Shown here in pieces: positions 48,648-57,374 of a stretch of DNA of 64,000 nt. The DNA comes from Hyphomonas pacifica (GTDB lineage Bacteria; Pseudomonadota; Alphaproteobacteria; Caulobacterales; Hyphomonadaceae). The notes under the pieces are model-generated. The model saw nothing but the letters and a program-made list of their open reading frames with translations, made no database searches and was not told the DNA's origin. Within the stretch, counting starts at the first letter, position 1. Each line of letters begins with the position of its first letter. Both the position numbers and the translations under genes were made by a program. Location of the stretch: contig NZ_AWFA01000023.1 in NCBI RefSeq assembly GCF_000682675.1, forward strand, positions 1-64,000, written 5' to 3'.

Positions 48648-49664
48648 GTGCCAGTCGATCCCCGTTTTTATGCGCCTTTGGGGGCTTTGACGCTCAAGGA
48701 TTTGGCGGATCATACTGGTGCGGAGCTGCACGGTGATGAAAGCGTGCAGATAACCGGACTCTCCTCGGCTGGCACGGGCCGCCGAGGAGATATCGGATTT
48801 CTTGACGGGGATGGCAAAGCTCCCGTTGATATCAGCTCAGATATTTCTGCCTTGTTTGTGAATGCGGCTAATGTCCAGCATGTCCCCGGACATGTGGCCT
48901 ATCTTGTCACTTCCGTTCCGCGTTATGCCCACAGTGCTGCAGCCTCAGCGATGTATCAACCGCTTCATCTGGTCTGGCATGGTTCTGAAGCCATTTCCGC
49001 CGAGGCCTCTGTTCATGAAGAGGCTATCATTGCCCCCGGTGCTGTGATTGGGCCCGGAGCAGTCATTGGTGAGAAGACGGTCATTGGTGCGAATGCCATC
49101 ATTGGACCGGGTGTACAGATCGGGCGCAACTGCTCTATTGGGCCCGGTGCCAGTGTTTATTGCGCGCTATTGGGCGATCATGTGAAGCTGCTGGCTGGTG
49201 CCAGGGTTGGCGAAACCGGTTTCGGTGTCATGCCCGGTCCCAAGGGTGCAGAAGATGCCCCCCATTATGGCCGTGTGATCCTGCAAGATCATGTCACCAT
49301 TGGTGCCAATAGCTGCATTGATCGCGGTGTCTTTGACGACACGATCGTGGGCGAGCGTACGAAGATCGATAATCTCTGCCAGATCGCTCATAATGTTGTT
49401 CTCGGCCGGTCTGTACTTGTGGCGGCCTTTGGCGGCATCTCAGGATCTGTTCAAGTCGGTGATGGCGCAATGCTGGGCGGCCGGGTTGGTATTGCTGACC
49501 ATGTGAAGGTAGGGGAAGGCGTATCGCTTGCTGCCTCCGCAGGCCTGTTCCGCGACATTGAACCGGGCGAGACTTGGGGCGGCACGCCTGCAAAGCCTAT
49601 CCGCCAATGGATGCGCGAAGTTGCATGGTTGCAGAAGAATGCAAACCCGAAGAAAACGGGGTAG
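48648..49664 (+). CDS. lpxD: UDP-3-O-(3-hydroxyacyl)glucosamine N-acyltransferase
   Basis: The third step of lipid A synthesis: N-acylation of UDP-3-O-acyl-glucosamine by acyl-ACP. A 338-residue protein with an N-terminal uridine-binding domain (~1-105) and a left-handed beta-helix of hexapeptide repeats (~108-305), including the catalytic His in [11 protein letters not shown] start with GAGGA upstream. In most proteobacteria fabZ follows; here lpxA comes next after 43 bp. Confidence 0.96.
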   Translation: MPVDPRFYAPLGALTLKDLADHTGAELHGDESVQITGLSSAGTGRRGDIGFLDGDGKAPVDISSDISALFVNAANVQHVPGHVAYLVTSVPRYAHSAAASAMYQPLHLVWHGSEAISAEASVHEEAIIAPGAVIGPGAVIGEKTVIGANAIIGPGVQIGRNCSIGPGASVYCALLGDHVKLLAGARVGETGFGVMPGPKGAEDAPHYGRVILQDHVTIGANSCIDRGVFDDTIVGERTKIDNLCQIAHNVVLGRSVLVAAFGGISGSVQVGDGAMLGGRVGIADHVKVGEGVSLAASAGLFRDIEPGETWGGTPAKPIRQWMREVAWLQKNANPKKTG

Positions 49665-49707
49665 GCTAGGCATCATCGCCTCAGCCTGAAACCTATCGGG
49701 ATATACA

Positions 49708-50499
49708 ATGACAGCCCAAATCCATCCGACAGCCTGTGTTGAAGAGGGCGCAAGCCTCGGACAGGACGTCAAAATCGGTCCTTTCTCGTATATTGCTGCC
49801 AATGCCCGCATAGGGGATGGATGCGTGCTGATGTCCCACTCCGTCGTCATGGGGCACACGCAGATTGGCCGTAACTGCACCCTACATCCGCATGCTGTGC
49901 TGGGCGGTCTTCCGCAAGTTATTGGTTTCGAAGCGAGCCCTGACTCTCGTCTGGTCGTAGGCGACAATTGTGTCTTTCGGGAATATGCGACGGCGCATTC
50001 TGGAATGCCGAAATTCGGCGGGGTCACGACGGTTGGCAATGACTGTTACATCATGATCGGTGCCCACATCGCGCATGACAACAAGATAGGAAACAATGTG
50101 GTCATGGCCAACAATGTTTCCCTCGCCGGGCATATCGAGGTCGGGGACAATGTGTGGTTCGGTGGACTTTCCGCCATTCACCAGTTCTCTCGCATAGGCC
50201 GAAACGCATTCATAGGCGGCGGCGCAATCGTTGTTGAAGATGTCATCCCGTTTGGCTCAGTGGTCGGCAACCATGCGAAGCTCTCTGGACTGAATATGGT
50301 CGGATTGAAACGACGCGGTTTTACCAAGGCTGAACAGATGGAAATACGATCTGCATATAAAGCCGTTTTCTTCGGTGAGGGCTTGTTTAAGGAACGCGTT
50401 GATCAGGCGGCGGAGAAATTTTCAGATAAACCGCTGGCCATGGAAATGATCGACTTTATCCGTCACGCAGGTGACAGGCCAATCTGCAAGCCTGCATGA
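49708..50499 (+). CDS. lpxA: UDP-N-acetylglucosamine acyltransferase
   Basis: The first step of lipid A synthesis: 3-O-acylation of UDP-GlcNAc. The 263-residue trimeric left-handed beta-helix enzyme has hexapeptide repeats over ~1-190, the catalytic His in GAHIAHDNKIG, and a C-terminal helical domain. The AGFEASPD-type loop (IGFEASPDSRLVVGD) is conserved. Follows lpxD directly, without fabZ. Confidence 0.96.
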   Translation: MTAQIHPTACVEEGASLGQDVKIGPFSYIAANARIGDGCVLMSHSVVMGHTQIGRNCTLHPHAVLGGLPQVIGFEASPDSRLVVGDNCVFREYATAHSGMPKFGGVTTVGNDCYIMIGAHIAHDNKIGNNVVMANNVSLAGHIEVGDNVWFGGLSAIHQFSRIGRNAFIGGGAIVVEDVIPFGSVVGNHAKLSGLNMVGLKRRGFTKAEQMEIRSAYKAVFFGEGLFKERVDQAAEKFSDKPLAMEMIDFIRHAGDRPICKPA

Positions 50500-50506
50500 G
50501 GGTATC

Positions 50507-51349
50507 ATGGCGCCACTAGGAATTATAGCTGGTTTGGGAGATCTTCCTTTGGCGATTGCGGAGAATGCGGTTGCCAACGGTCAAGGCGTTTACGTGCTCC
50601 GTGTGAAGGGCTTTGAGGAACCAGCGCTGGTGAAATTTCCAGGCGACGTTATCGGCCTTGGTGAAGTTGGCGGTGTACTGAAGAGACTCAAGACTGCAGG
50701 CTGTAAAGATGTTGTCTTTGCGGGCATCGTCAATCGCCCGAATTTCTCAGACCTGAAGCTCGACATGAAAGGTATGGCGCTTTTACCCAAGGTGCTGTCC
50801 GCTGCACGCCAGGGCGATGACGCCTTGTTGCGCGTACTTGTGAATGAATTCGAGAGGCAGGGCTTCAATGTGCTGGGCAGCCATGAAGTCAACGGGAAAT
50901 TACTGGCCCCAGCGGGCCTGATTGCTGGGAATGATCCCGACCCCGCGGATATGACTGATATTGAGCATGCCGCCCGCGTCGTTGCGGCGACAGGCGCGCT
51001 CGATATCGGGCAAGGCGCTGTCGTTTGCGATGGACTGGTGCTGGCCGTTGAAGCGCAGGAGGGCACAGACGCTATGCTGGATAGATGCGCCGGATTGCCT
51101 GAAACGCTCCGGGGCACGGAGACAAAACGGCGCGGTGTTCTGGTCAAGCGGCCCAAGCCGGGGCAGGAGTTGCGTATTGATCTACCTACAACTGGAGTTT
51201 CAACAGTAGAAAAGGTTGCCGCCGCGGGCCTTGCCGGGCTGGCGGTCGAGGCCGAAGGTGCGTTGCTGCTTAACAAGCCCGCCATGCAGGAAGCTGCCGA
51301 GCGCCTTGGCATCTTCATTTACGGATTCCCGCCGGAGTTGGGGCTTTGA
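50507..51349 (+). CDS. lpxI: UDP-2,3-diacylglucosamine pyrophosphatase LpxI
   Basis: Hydrolyses UDP-2,3-diacylglucosamine to lipid X and UMP. A 280-residue LpxI, the form used where LpxH is absent, first described in Caulobacter crescentus. D225 in the RIDLPTTG segment falls at the position of the Caulobacter catalytic Asp225. Other conserved stretches are IIAGLGDLPLAIAENA and LIAGNDPDPADMTDIEHA. The ATG at 50507 follows a GAGGG site and lies 7 nt after lpxA; an in-frame earlier start overlaps lpxA. Its stop overlaps lpxB (TTGA). Confidence 0.95.
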   Translation: MAPLGIIAGLGDLPLAIAENAVANGQGVYVLRVKGFEEPALVKFPGDVIGLGEVGGVLKRLKTAGCKDVVFAGIVNRPNFSDLKLDMKGMALLPKVLSAARQGDDALLRVLVNEFERQGFNVLGSHEVNGKLLAPAGLIAGNDPDPADMTDIEHAARVVAATGALDIGQGAVVCDGLVLAVEAQEGTDAMLDRCAGLPETLRGTETKRRGVLVKRPKPGQELRIDLPTTGVSTVEKVAAAGLAGLAVEAEGALLLNKPAMQEAAERLGIFIYGFPPELGL

Positions 51350-52527
51350 GCGCGCGTCGCATCTATATGGTCGCGGCAGAGGCTTCAGGAGATGTTCTGG
51401 CACGGGAAGTGGTTGAAGAGATCCGGAAGAAAGATCCGGATGTACACATATCCGGCATAGGCGGTGATGAACTGGCAAGCGCAGGGATTATATCTCCGAT
51501 TGATGTGTCGCCTTTGTCTGTTCTCGGATTTTTTGAAGGTATCAAGGCGTATGGCCATGTGGTGAAGCTAGCGGATGCTGCCGCAAATGCCATTATTTCT
51601 GATCGTCCGGATGTCGTGGTATTGGTTGATTCATGGGGTTTTATGCTGCGTGTTGCGCAACGTGTGAGACTGCGCGATCCCTCCATTCGTCTCGTCAAGC
51701 TGGTTGGCCCTCAGGTTTGGGCAACGCGCCCTGGGCGTGCAAAGACGCTCGCCAGCGTCGTGGATCATTTGCTTTGCATTCACGATATGGAAGTGCCATT
51801 TTACGAACCATATAATCTGGCTACGACCGTTATCGGCAACCCGGCAATATCTCGTCATGTCGAAGGGGATGGCGCACGTTTCAGGGGTCTGAACGACATC
51901 TTTGAAACCGAGAGAATGGTTTTGGTCCTGCCCGGTAGTCGATCAAGTGAAATCAAGCGTGTGGCACCGGCTTTGGTGGAGGCAGCTCATATCCTTTACA
52001 AAAAGGACCGCTCGCTTCGTGTCGTCTTTGCACCTGCAAAGAATGTTGCTGAACAATTTGCTGAGGCTTTCCCAGATATTGAGGACTGGGCTCTGTTAAC
52101 AAGTCAGGCTGCAGATCGTTATGATGCCATGGCCGCGGCAGATCTGGCCTTAGCTTGTTCTGGCACGGTAACGACTGAATTGGCTATGCAGGGCACACCC
52201 ATGATTGTGTCCTATCAGACGGGCTGGATTACCTGGGCGCTTGCGCGGGGACTGCTCTACAAGCGCAAACATATCACTCTTCTGAATATTGTGAGCGACG
52301 ATCAGGAGATTGTTCCGGAGTTTGTCCAGACCAAGCAAAAGCCTGAGTTGATAGCTGATAAAGCCTGGGCCTGGTTGAGCAATCCTACCGCGCTGCCGCA
52401 ACAAAAGGTCGATCAAAGCATCGCCCTTGATAGAATGAAGGAAGGTGACCGGGACGCTGCAGAGATTGCTGCGAGCGTTGTCCTGGAAGAAGCGGCCAAG
52501 CATACAGCTGGCTTGATTGCGTCCTAA
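51346..52527 (+). CDS. lpxB: lipid-A-disaccharide synthase
   Basis: Condenses lipid X with UDP-diacylglucosamine to the beta-1,6 disaccharide. The 393-residue GT19 glycosyltransferase has the N-terminal IYMVAAEASGDVLA segment and the C-terminal nucleotide-binding part with LPGSRSSEIKR and LACSGTVTTELAMQGTPMIVSYQ. The start is TTG overlapping the lpxI stop, with CGGAG 8 nt upstream; the first in-frame ATG would truncate the family N-terminus. It ends the envelope operon and overlaps the convergent oxidoreductase gene by four bases. Confidence 0.95.
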   Translation: MSARRIYMVAAEASGDVLAREVVEEIRKKDPDVHISGIGGDELASAGIISPIDVSPLSVLGFFEGIKAYGHVVKLADAAANAIISDRPDVVVLVDSWGFMLRVAQRVRLRDPSIRLVKLVGPQVWATRPGRAKTLASVVDHLLCIHDMEVPFYEPYNLATTVIGNPAISRHVEGDGARFRGLNDIFETERMVLVLPGSRSSEIKRVAPALVEAAHILYKKDRSLRVVFAPAKNVAEQFAEAFPDIEDWALLTSQAADRYDAMAAADLALACSGTVTTELAMQGTPMIVSYQTGWITWALARGLLYKRKHITLLNIVSDDQEIVPEFVQTKQKPELIADKAWAWLSNPTALPQQKVDQSIALDRMKEGDRDAAEIAASVVLEEAAKHTAGLIAS

Positions 52528-53612
52528 CCGCGAACGAAAGCTTCATCGATCCTTCGTTTGAGTACCCATAATCCGGGTAGGGATAGTGTTATACCCCATT
52601 TTTCGACCAGAGCCTTTCTGCTGCCAAGGGTCACGAGCTTCATGTAATCTTTTTGAGGGTTATAGTTTTCAAGTGGATCACCCTTGGCCTGCGCGGCAAG
52701 GTTTCTTATTAGGACAGGGCCTTGGCGTACGGCATAGACGCCTGCGCGACTAATGGGCTTGTCTGCGAAACGAGCCGTATCTCCTGCGATGAAGACATTG
52801 GGATGGGATACCGATTGCAGGCTTGCCTGGGTAAGGGGAAAGCCCTCCTCAGTTTCCAGTCCTGATCTGCTGAGCCAGTCATAAGGCGCTGCGCCGGCAA
52901 CCCAGAAGACATGATCTGCTTTCAGGCTTCGCCCGTCGGAAAGCTGAAGGGCGTTGTCTTGCCAGGCTGTTGGTTCTGTTCCTTCAAAAAGGTCGATGCC
53001 GGCTTCTACAAGCTTTTTTCTGAGTTGCCGCCCTAATGATGGGGCTGCCTGCGCAAGAATTTCCGTATTCCGCTCAATCAGTGAAACGCTTTTGGTTTCC
53101 GCTCGGAATCTGCTGCTCATGGCATGCCTGACAGAGAGCGCCAGTTCCACGCCTCCGAGGCCCGCGCCAATGATGGCAATGTTTGGTGCATGCATCGCGC
53201 TCCGTACGGTTTCCCAGCTATCAAGAAAACAAGCCATGGGTTTTGCGGCAATGCTGTCCGGAATAGGGGGCGCTGCAAGCGGGTGCGATACAATGCCAAC
53301 ATCAATGGAGGCCAGGTCATAAGGGATATTTATCCCCTTTGCCGTCGTTACATATTGCTGCTGCACATCAAGATACGAGGCGGCATCTTCAATGAAAGCT
53401 GTTCCCGTATCCCGACAAAGACCTGCCAAGTCTATTTCTACATCTTTCCGGGCGAAATGCCCGGCAACAAATCCGGGGACCATTCCACTGTATACTGAAC
53501 GATAATCAGGTGTAAGCAGGCTTATCTTCAAATGAGGTTGCGGGTTCTGCTTCAGCCACCGCAAGGCCGTTACGTGTGCGTGCCCGCCGCCGATGAGAAG
53601 CAGCGCCTTCAT
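52524..53612 (-). CDS. FAD-dependent pyridine nucleotide-disulfide oxidoreductase (type often fused to SelD)
   Basis: A 362-residue two-dinucleotide-binding flavoprotein. The FAD motif is LLIGGGHAHVTALRWL (residues ~5-20), a second Rossmann motif is IIGAGLGGVELALS (~165), and the FAD-ribityl segment is NVFIAGDTARF. It resembles the NDH-2-like family that in many bacteria is the N-terminal half of a fusion with selenide water dikinase (SelD); no SelD domain or neighbour is present here. There is no redox CxxC pair. The substrate is unknown. The ATG at 53612 has GGAAGG 9 nt upstream. It lies 7 nt after rlmJ on the same strand, so the two are probably cotranscribed. Confidence 0.85.
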   Translation of the reverse strand: MKALLLIGGGHAHVTALRWLKQNPQPHLKISLLTPDYRSVYSGMVPGFVAGHFARKDVEIDLAGLCRDTGTAFIEDAASYLDVQQQYVTTAKGINIPYDLASIDVGIVSHPLAAPPIPDSIAAKPMACFLDSWETVRSAMHAPNIAIIGAGLGGVELALSVRHAMSSRFRAETKSVSLIERNTEILAQAAPSLGRQLRKKLVEAGIDLFEGTEPTAWQDNALQLSDGRSLKADHVFWVAGAAPYDWLSRSGLETEEGFPLTQASLQSVSHPNVFIAGDTARFADKPISRAGVYAVRQGPVLIRNLAAQAKGDPLENYNPQKDYMKLVTLGSRKALVEKWGITLSLPGLWVLKRRIDEAFVRG

Positions 53613-53619
53613 TGTGTCT

Positions 53620-54417
53620 TCAGCCTTCCAAGGGTTTGTCAGACCACCAGGACTGCAAGGCGGATGCAATGTTCAGACAAGGTTCCCGCGTTTCAAGCGG
53701 TGCGCGGTAGACCACCATGGCCGACCCCTCAAGGGCCGTTTCCTTTAGAGCATCGACAGGCCATCTGGCACCTGCAACAAAGCACTCATCCAGAGTTGTT
53801 AGATACTCGCCAAACTCCGCCTCGCGGCCATCTCGGAACAGAGGCAGCCAGAGGATCAGTGTAGCACGCGGCCAGCGTTTGAGGGCTTTCGGAGTCCACA
53901 GGGCGAGGGCGTCGATATCGCGTGTCGTCTCATAGCTGGGGTCTACCAAGCACACCATTTGCTCACCCGTACGTGGGGAGAGCTTTAGCGCGCTGCCATA
54001 ACCATCGGCTTTTCGAATCTGAATGCGGTCATCACCTGCCATCGCCGTGGTGAGGGCTTCATATTCAGCGGGGTGTCTTTCGAAGAGAATATACCGGCTC
54101 TTCTCTGGTAACAGCTTTTGCGCGTGGGCTGGTGAGCCGGGATAGTTTTGTATCCCTTCCTGTTCGACAAAACTGACCCAGGGCTGCAGCGGTTTGGGGG
54201 CATTCCCGCCGGTCATGGACAGGATGCCGTCATTGGCCTCACCGCCCTTGCGAGCCTGCGGCCCTTTCAGGTCATATCGTCCGCGTCCGGAATGGGTCTC
54301 TACGTAGAGTAGAGGCTTTTCTGCCTTCCTGTAAGCTCCAAACAGGGCATGGAGCACAGCATGCTTCAGGACATCCGCCCTGTTACCCGCATGAAAGCCG
54401 TGTTGATAGGAAAGCAT
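53620..54417 (-). CDS. rlmJ: 23S rRNA (adenine(2030)-N(6))-methyltransferase RlmJ
   Basis: A 265-residue methyltransferase that modifies A2030 of 23S rRNA with S-adenosylmethionine. The N-terminus MLSYQHGFHAGNRADVLKH and the YVETHSGRGRYDL segment are hallmarks. The catalytic motif IV reads D159-P-S-Y162 where most relatives have DPPY; Asp, Pro and Tyr are kept. A GGAAGA site precedes the ATG. It is upstream of the FAD oxidoreductase on the same strand. Confidence 0.93.
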   Translation of the reverse strand: MLSYQHGFHAGNRADVLKHAVLHALFGAYRKAEKPLLYVETHSGRGRYDLKGPQARKGGEANDGILSMTGGNAPKPLQPWVSFVEQEGIQNYPGSPAHAQKLLPEKSRYILFERHPAEYEALTTAMAGDDRIQIRKADGYGSALKLSPRTGEQMVCLVDPSYETTRDIDALALWTPKALKRWPRATLILWLPLFRDGREAEFGEYLTTLDECFVAGARWPVDALKETALEGSAMVVYRAPLETREPCLNIASALQSWWSDKPLEG

Positions 54418-54474
54418 TTTGTCTTCCAGTCTGGTCGCACCGGTTTCTTGATATCGCCTGAAAGGGCGCCAAGC

Positions 54475-56217
54475 TTAGTGTTTACTCAGGCTTTCCTTGC
54501 GAACCGCTTCGAACTCGTTGCCAGGATACCATGTCGGCCATTCGTCGGATTGAGCGATTTGCAGACCCACTTCGTAAAAGGCCTGGATGTCTTCCTTGAA
54601 GCCTTCCAGATCCCAATCATCAGAATACTCGTCCATCGGCTTGTGATAGCGCTCTGCGGTGTAGACGGCTGCTGCCGCCTTGCCCGCAGCAATGCCGCCA
54701 TCCCGCTTGTCTTCGCCGCCATCGGCGTAAAGCATTGGCACGCCTTTCTTGGCGAAAGAGACGTGGTCAGAGCGGTAAAAGTAGCCTGCTTCTGGCTTGG
54801 AGTCAGGCTTGATGACCCGATCCTGCTTTGCCAGTACATCCTTCAGCATATCTTCAAGTTCTGAGGCGCCATAGCCGATGACGACCATGTCTTTTGTGCG
54901 CCCGATCGGCAGCGCGCCATCCATATTGATACCGGCGACAATCTTGTTCAAAGGCACGGTCGGGTTTTCGGCGAAATAGGCCGATCCTAGAAGGCCGGAT
55001 TCTTCTAGTGTCACGGCAGCAAAGATAGCGGAACGGTCCAAGTCTTGCGCGGCCATGGCTTCTGCGATCTCAAGAAGCGCGGCAGTGCCGGTTGCATTGT
55101 CCACGGCACCGTTGAAAATTTGGTCCGCGTAGAAGTCTTCGCCTGGGGCGCCGGTTTTCTGTTCCGGCTTTTTGCCCAGATGATCCCAGTGCGCCGTGTA
55201 CATCATATACTCGTCCGGAGTGGTTTTGCCAGGCAGCGTGCCAATCACATTCCGACTTTCTAATTGCTCAATGGTCTGTGTGATTTCACCCTTCGCTTTT
55301 ATGCCTTCGAGAGACACAGGCTTGAAGCCGGGCGTCTTTGCGGCCTCTTTCATCTCTTCCAGGTCCAGTCCGGCGGAGGAGAACAGCTTTTCCGCTGCGT
55401 CGCGCGTGATCCAGCCTTCAAGCGTTGCACGGTCTTCGCCGCCATTAGAGCGGACCAGATCAGATTGTGCACCAGACCATGAGCCTGTCACCACATCCCA
55501 TCCGTAGGCTGCCGGTTCAGTTTCGTGTATGATGATGGCTGCTGCGGCGCCCTGGCGTGCGGCTTCCTCGAATTTATATGTCCAGCGGCCATAATACGTC
55601 ATAGCCTTGCCTTTGAAGAGGTCCGTGTCGCCCGTAGCAAAGCCCGGATCATTCACCAGGATGATGACGGTCTTGCCGGTCAGTTCCTGATCTCCATAAT
55701 CATTCCAGTCATATTCCGGTGCGACAGCGCCGTAGCCGACAAACACAACATCCGTCGGATCAAAGGATACATGATCTGTATTCTGACGTTTCGTCCAGAA
55801 AACCGCATCCTTCTTGGCTTCCATGGGCATCTCGGTGCCATCCCCAGCGATGAAGGTCAGGCTGGAGGCCGACAGGTCCACGGTCTGGTTGATCATTTTT
55901 ACGGTCTGGAAAAAGGTGCCATCTTCTCCGCCTGGCTGCAGGCCAACGCGTTGCATCTCGGCTGCAACCCAGTCTGCGGCCGCTTCGCCGGTTTCTGTAC
56001 CTGGCCCGCGGCCTTCAAACGTATCATCGGCCAGCGTCTTGATGCGGACCGCGAGGTCTTCAGAGGTAATATCCGCCGTCGTATCTGTCGGCAGGGGCAT
56101 CAGAAGAGCGGTCTCTTCCGCGGCTTCCGCTTCTGTTTTTGGCTCCGGGGCTTCGGTTTTTTCGGCGCCACAGGCAGCCAGAACGATCAGGGATGCTGAA
56201 ATCAGATATTTCTTCAT
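54475..56217 (-). CDS. M28 family metallopeptidase lipoprotein with PA domain
   Basis: A 580-residue aminopeptidase-like enzyme. The N-terminus is a lipoprotein signal with lipobox LAAC (Cys16), followed by an acidic Ala/Glu/Pro linker. A protease-associated (PA) insert occupies ~150-300. The M28 catalytic domain (~320-570) shows YTAHWDHLG (zinc His), the FNGAVDNATGTAALLE metal-bridging Asp, the LEESGLLGS catalytic/metal Glu pair, INMDG and the last ligand in HKPMDEY. All metal ligands are present. It is probably anchored in the envelope and trims peptides for uptake. It lies upstream of rlmJ on the same strand, 57 nt apart, with no evident functional link. Confidence 0.92.
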   Translation of the reverse strand: MKKYLISASLIVLAACGAEKTEAPEPKTEAEAAEETALLMPLPTDTTADITSEDLAVRIKTLADDTFEGRGPGTETGEAAADWVAAEMQRVGLQPGGEDGTFFQTVKMINQTVDLSASSLTFIAGDGTEMPMEAKKDAVFWTKRQNTDHVSFDPTDVVFVGYGAVAPEYDWNDYGDQELTGKTVIILVNDPGFATGDTDLFKGKAMTYYGRWTYKFEEAARQGAAAAIIIHETEPAAYGWDVVTGSWSGAQSDLVRSNGGEDRATLEGWITRDAAEKLFSSAGLDLEEMKEAAKTPGFKPVSLEGIKAKGEITQTIEQLESRNVIGTLPGKTTPDEYMMYTAHWDHLGKKPEQKTGAPGEDFYADQIFNGAVDNATGTAALLEIAEAMAAQDLDRSAIFAAVTLEESGLLGSAYFAENPTVPLNKIVAGINMDGALPIGRTKDMVVIGYGASELEDMLKDVLAKQDRVIKPDSKPEAGYFYRSDHVSFAKKGVPMLYADGGEDKRDGGIAAGKAAAAVYTAERYHKPMDEYSDDWDLEGFKEDIQAFYEVGLQIAQSDEWPTWYPGNEFEAVRKESLSKH

Positions 56218-56319
56218 AACGAGTCGCTTTCGGGATAAAATTCAATTTGCCCATGGTGTGGCACGGGCACCTGAAGACGGCAAGTTGGAGGGCTCTCTAG
56301 CTGCGCTCTGAGAGTAGCA

Positions 56320-57222
56320 TCATTTGCCAGGTAGAGGAATCCACGCGTTTTCATCGCCTGGCACATCTGGGAAGCGGGCATTGCCACCAGCCTGCAATGC
56401 CTCGCTCCAGTCAGTCTTGGCCTGATCTATCTTTTCCTGACTGCTCGAGACCAGATTCCATTCGATCCTTTTCTTTCCAGGCAGCTTTGCGCCGCCACAT
56501 ATTACGCCTGTAGTGCCAGCGCCGAGTTTGATGGGAACGTCCACTCCGTCTTCAAGGATTAGCATAACGCCCGCATCCACAAACTCTCCTGCAACGTCGG
56601 CCGAACCCGAGACGAGATAGAGCGCGCGTTCCTCTGCTAGGTGAGAGGATAGGGTGAGTTCAGCTCCACCCTCGCTCTCCAGGGCAACGTAGAGAATGGG
56701 GGAGGGGAATCTCACGGGGGATGCTTTCCCCCAGGCCTCGCCAGCCAGGACTCGTATGTGCGCGCCTGCGATCTCGATTTCCGGAAGACTGTCTGCGGCG
56801 TGATGCTCAAAGGATGGTGCGCAGTCTTCGTCTTCATCCGGCAGGGCAACCCAGGTTTGCAGGCCATGCAGCCTTTGGCCCTGCGCGCGCAACTCGTCCG
56901 GCGTATGCTCAGAATGGACAATGCCATGGCCAGCCGTCATCCAGTTCATGGCGCCAGGCCGGATCACGAGATCTGATCCAAGAGAATCCTGATGGCGTAT
57001 GGCGCCCTCGAACAGGTAAGTAACAGTCGACAGGCCGATATGGGGATGAGGGTTCACATCAAAAGCCTCACCTGGCGCATATTCCACGGGGCCAAAATGG
57101 TCGAAAAAGACGAAAGGGCCGACAGTCCGATGCGCATGGAAGGGCAGAACACGACGAACCCTGAAGCCACCGCCGAGATCCCGGGTGCGGGGTTCAATTA
57201 TGCGCGTGATGGGTGATGACAT
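56320..57222 (-). CDS. pirin family protein
   Basis: A 300-residue bicupin. The metal ligands H59, H61, H103 and E105 (in NPHPHIGLST and GHGIVHSEHT) match those of human pirin (H56, H58, H101, E103), so an Fe-binding N-terminal cupin is intact. Bacterial pirins are reported as quercetin dioxygenases or as enzyme-modulating proteins; the role here is unknown. Divergent from the downstream lipoprotein hydrolase. A GGGAGA site precedes the ATG. Confidence 0.92.
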   Translation of the reverse strand: MSSPITRIIEPRTRDLGGGFRVRRVLPFHAHRTVGPFVFFDHFGPVEYAPGEAFDVNPHPHIGLSTVTYLFEGAIRHQDSLGSDLVIRPGAMNWMTAGHGIVHSEHTPDELRAQGQRLHGLQTWVALPDEDEDCAPSFEHHAADSLPEIEIAGAHIRVLAGEAWGKASPVRFPSPILYVALESEGGAELTLSSHLAEERALYLVSGSADVAGEFVDAGVMLILEDGVDVPIKLGAGTTGVICGGAKLPGKKRIEWNLVSSSQEKIDQAKTDWSEALQAGGNARFPDVPGDENAWIPLPGK

Positions 57223-57290
57223 TGGAAGTCTCCCTTGGACGGATAGATTTCATCGCCAAATTGGTAGCTATGGCACGAGATCTTTAAAAC

Positions 57291-57309
57291 CATGACCAAA
57301 ACAGTCATG
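57291..57309. promoter_or_regulatory. inverted repeat in the pirin/hydrolase divergent region
   Basis: CATGAC and GTCATG are perfect 6-bp arms separated by 7 bp, so each half lies about one helical turn apart. It is 69 bp from the pirin start and 66 bp from the hydrolase start. It might be an operator shared by both genes. Confidence 0.3.
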
Positions 57310-57374
57310 AACTGGATCGAATCTGCAAGCGACCATACCTTTATACTGCGGCATCCAAGTTGGAGGAGCACGTT

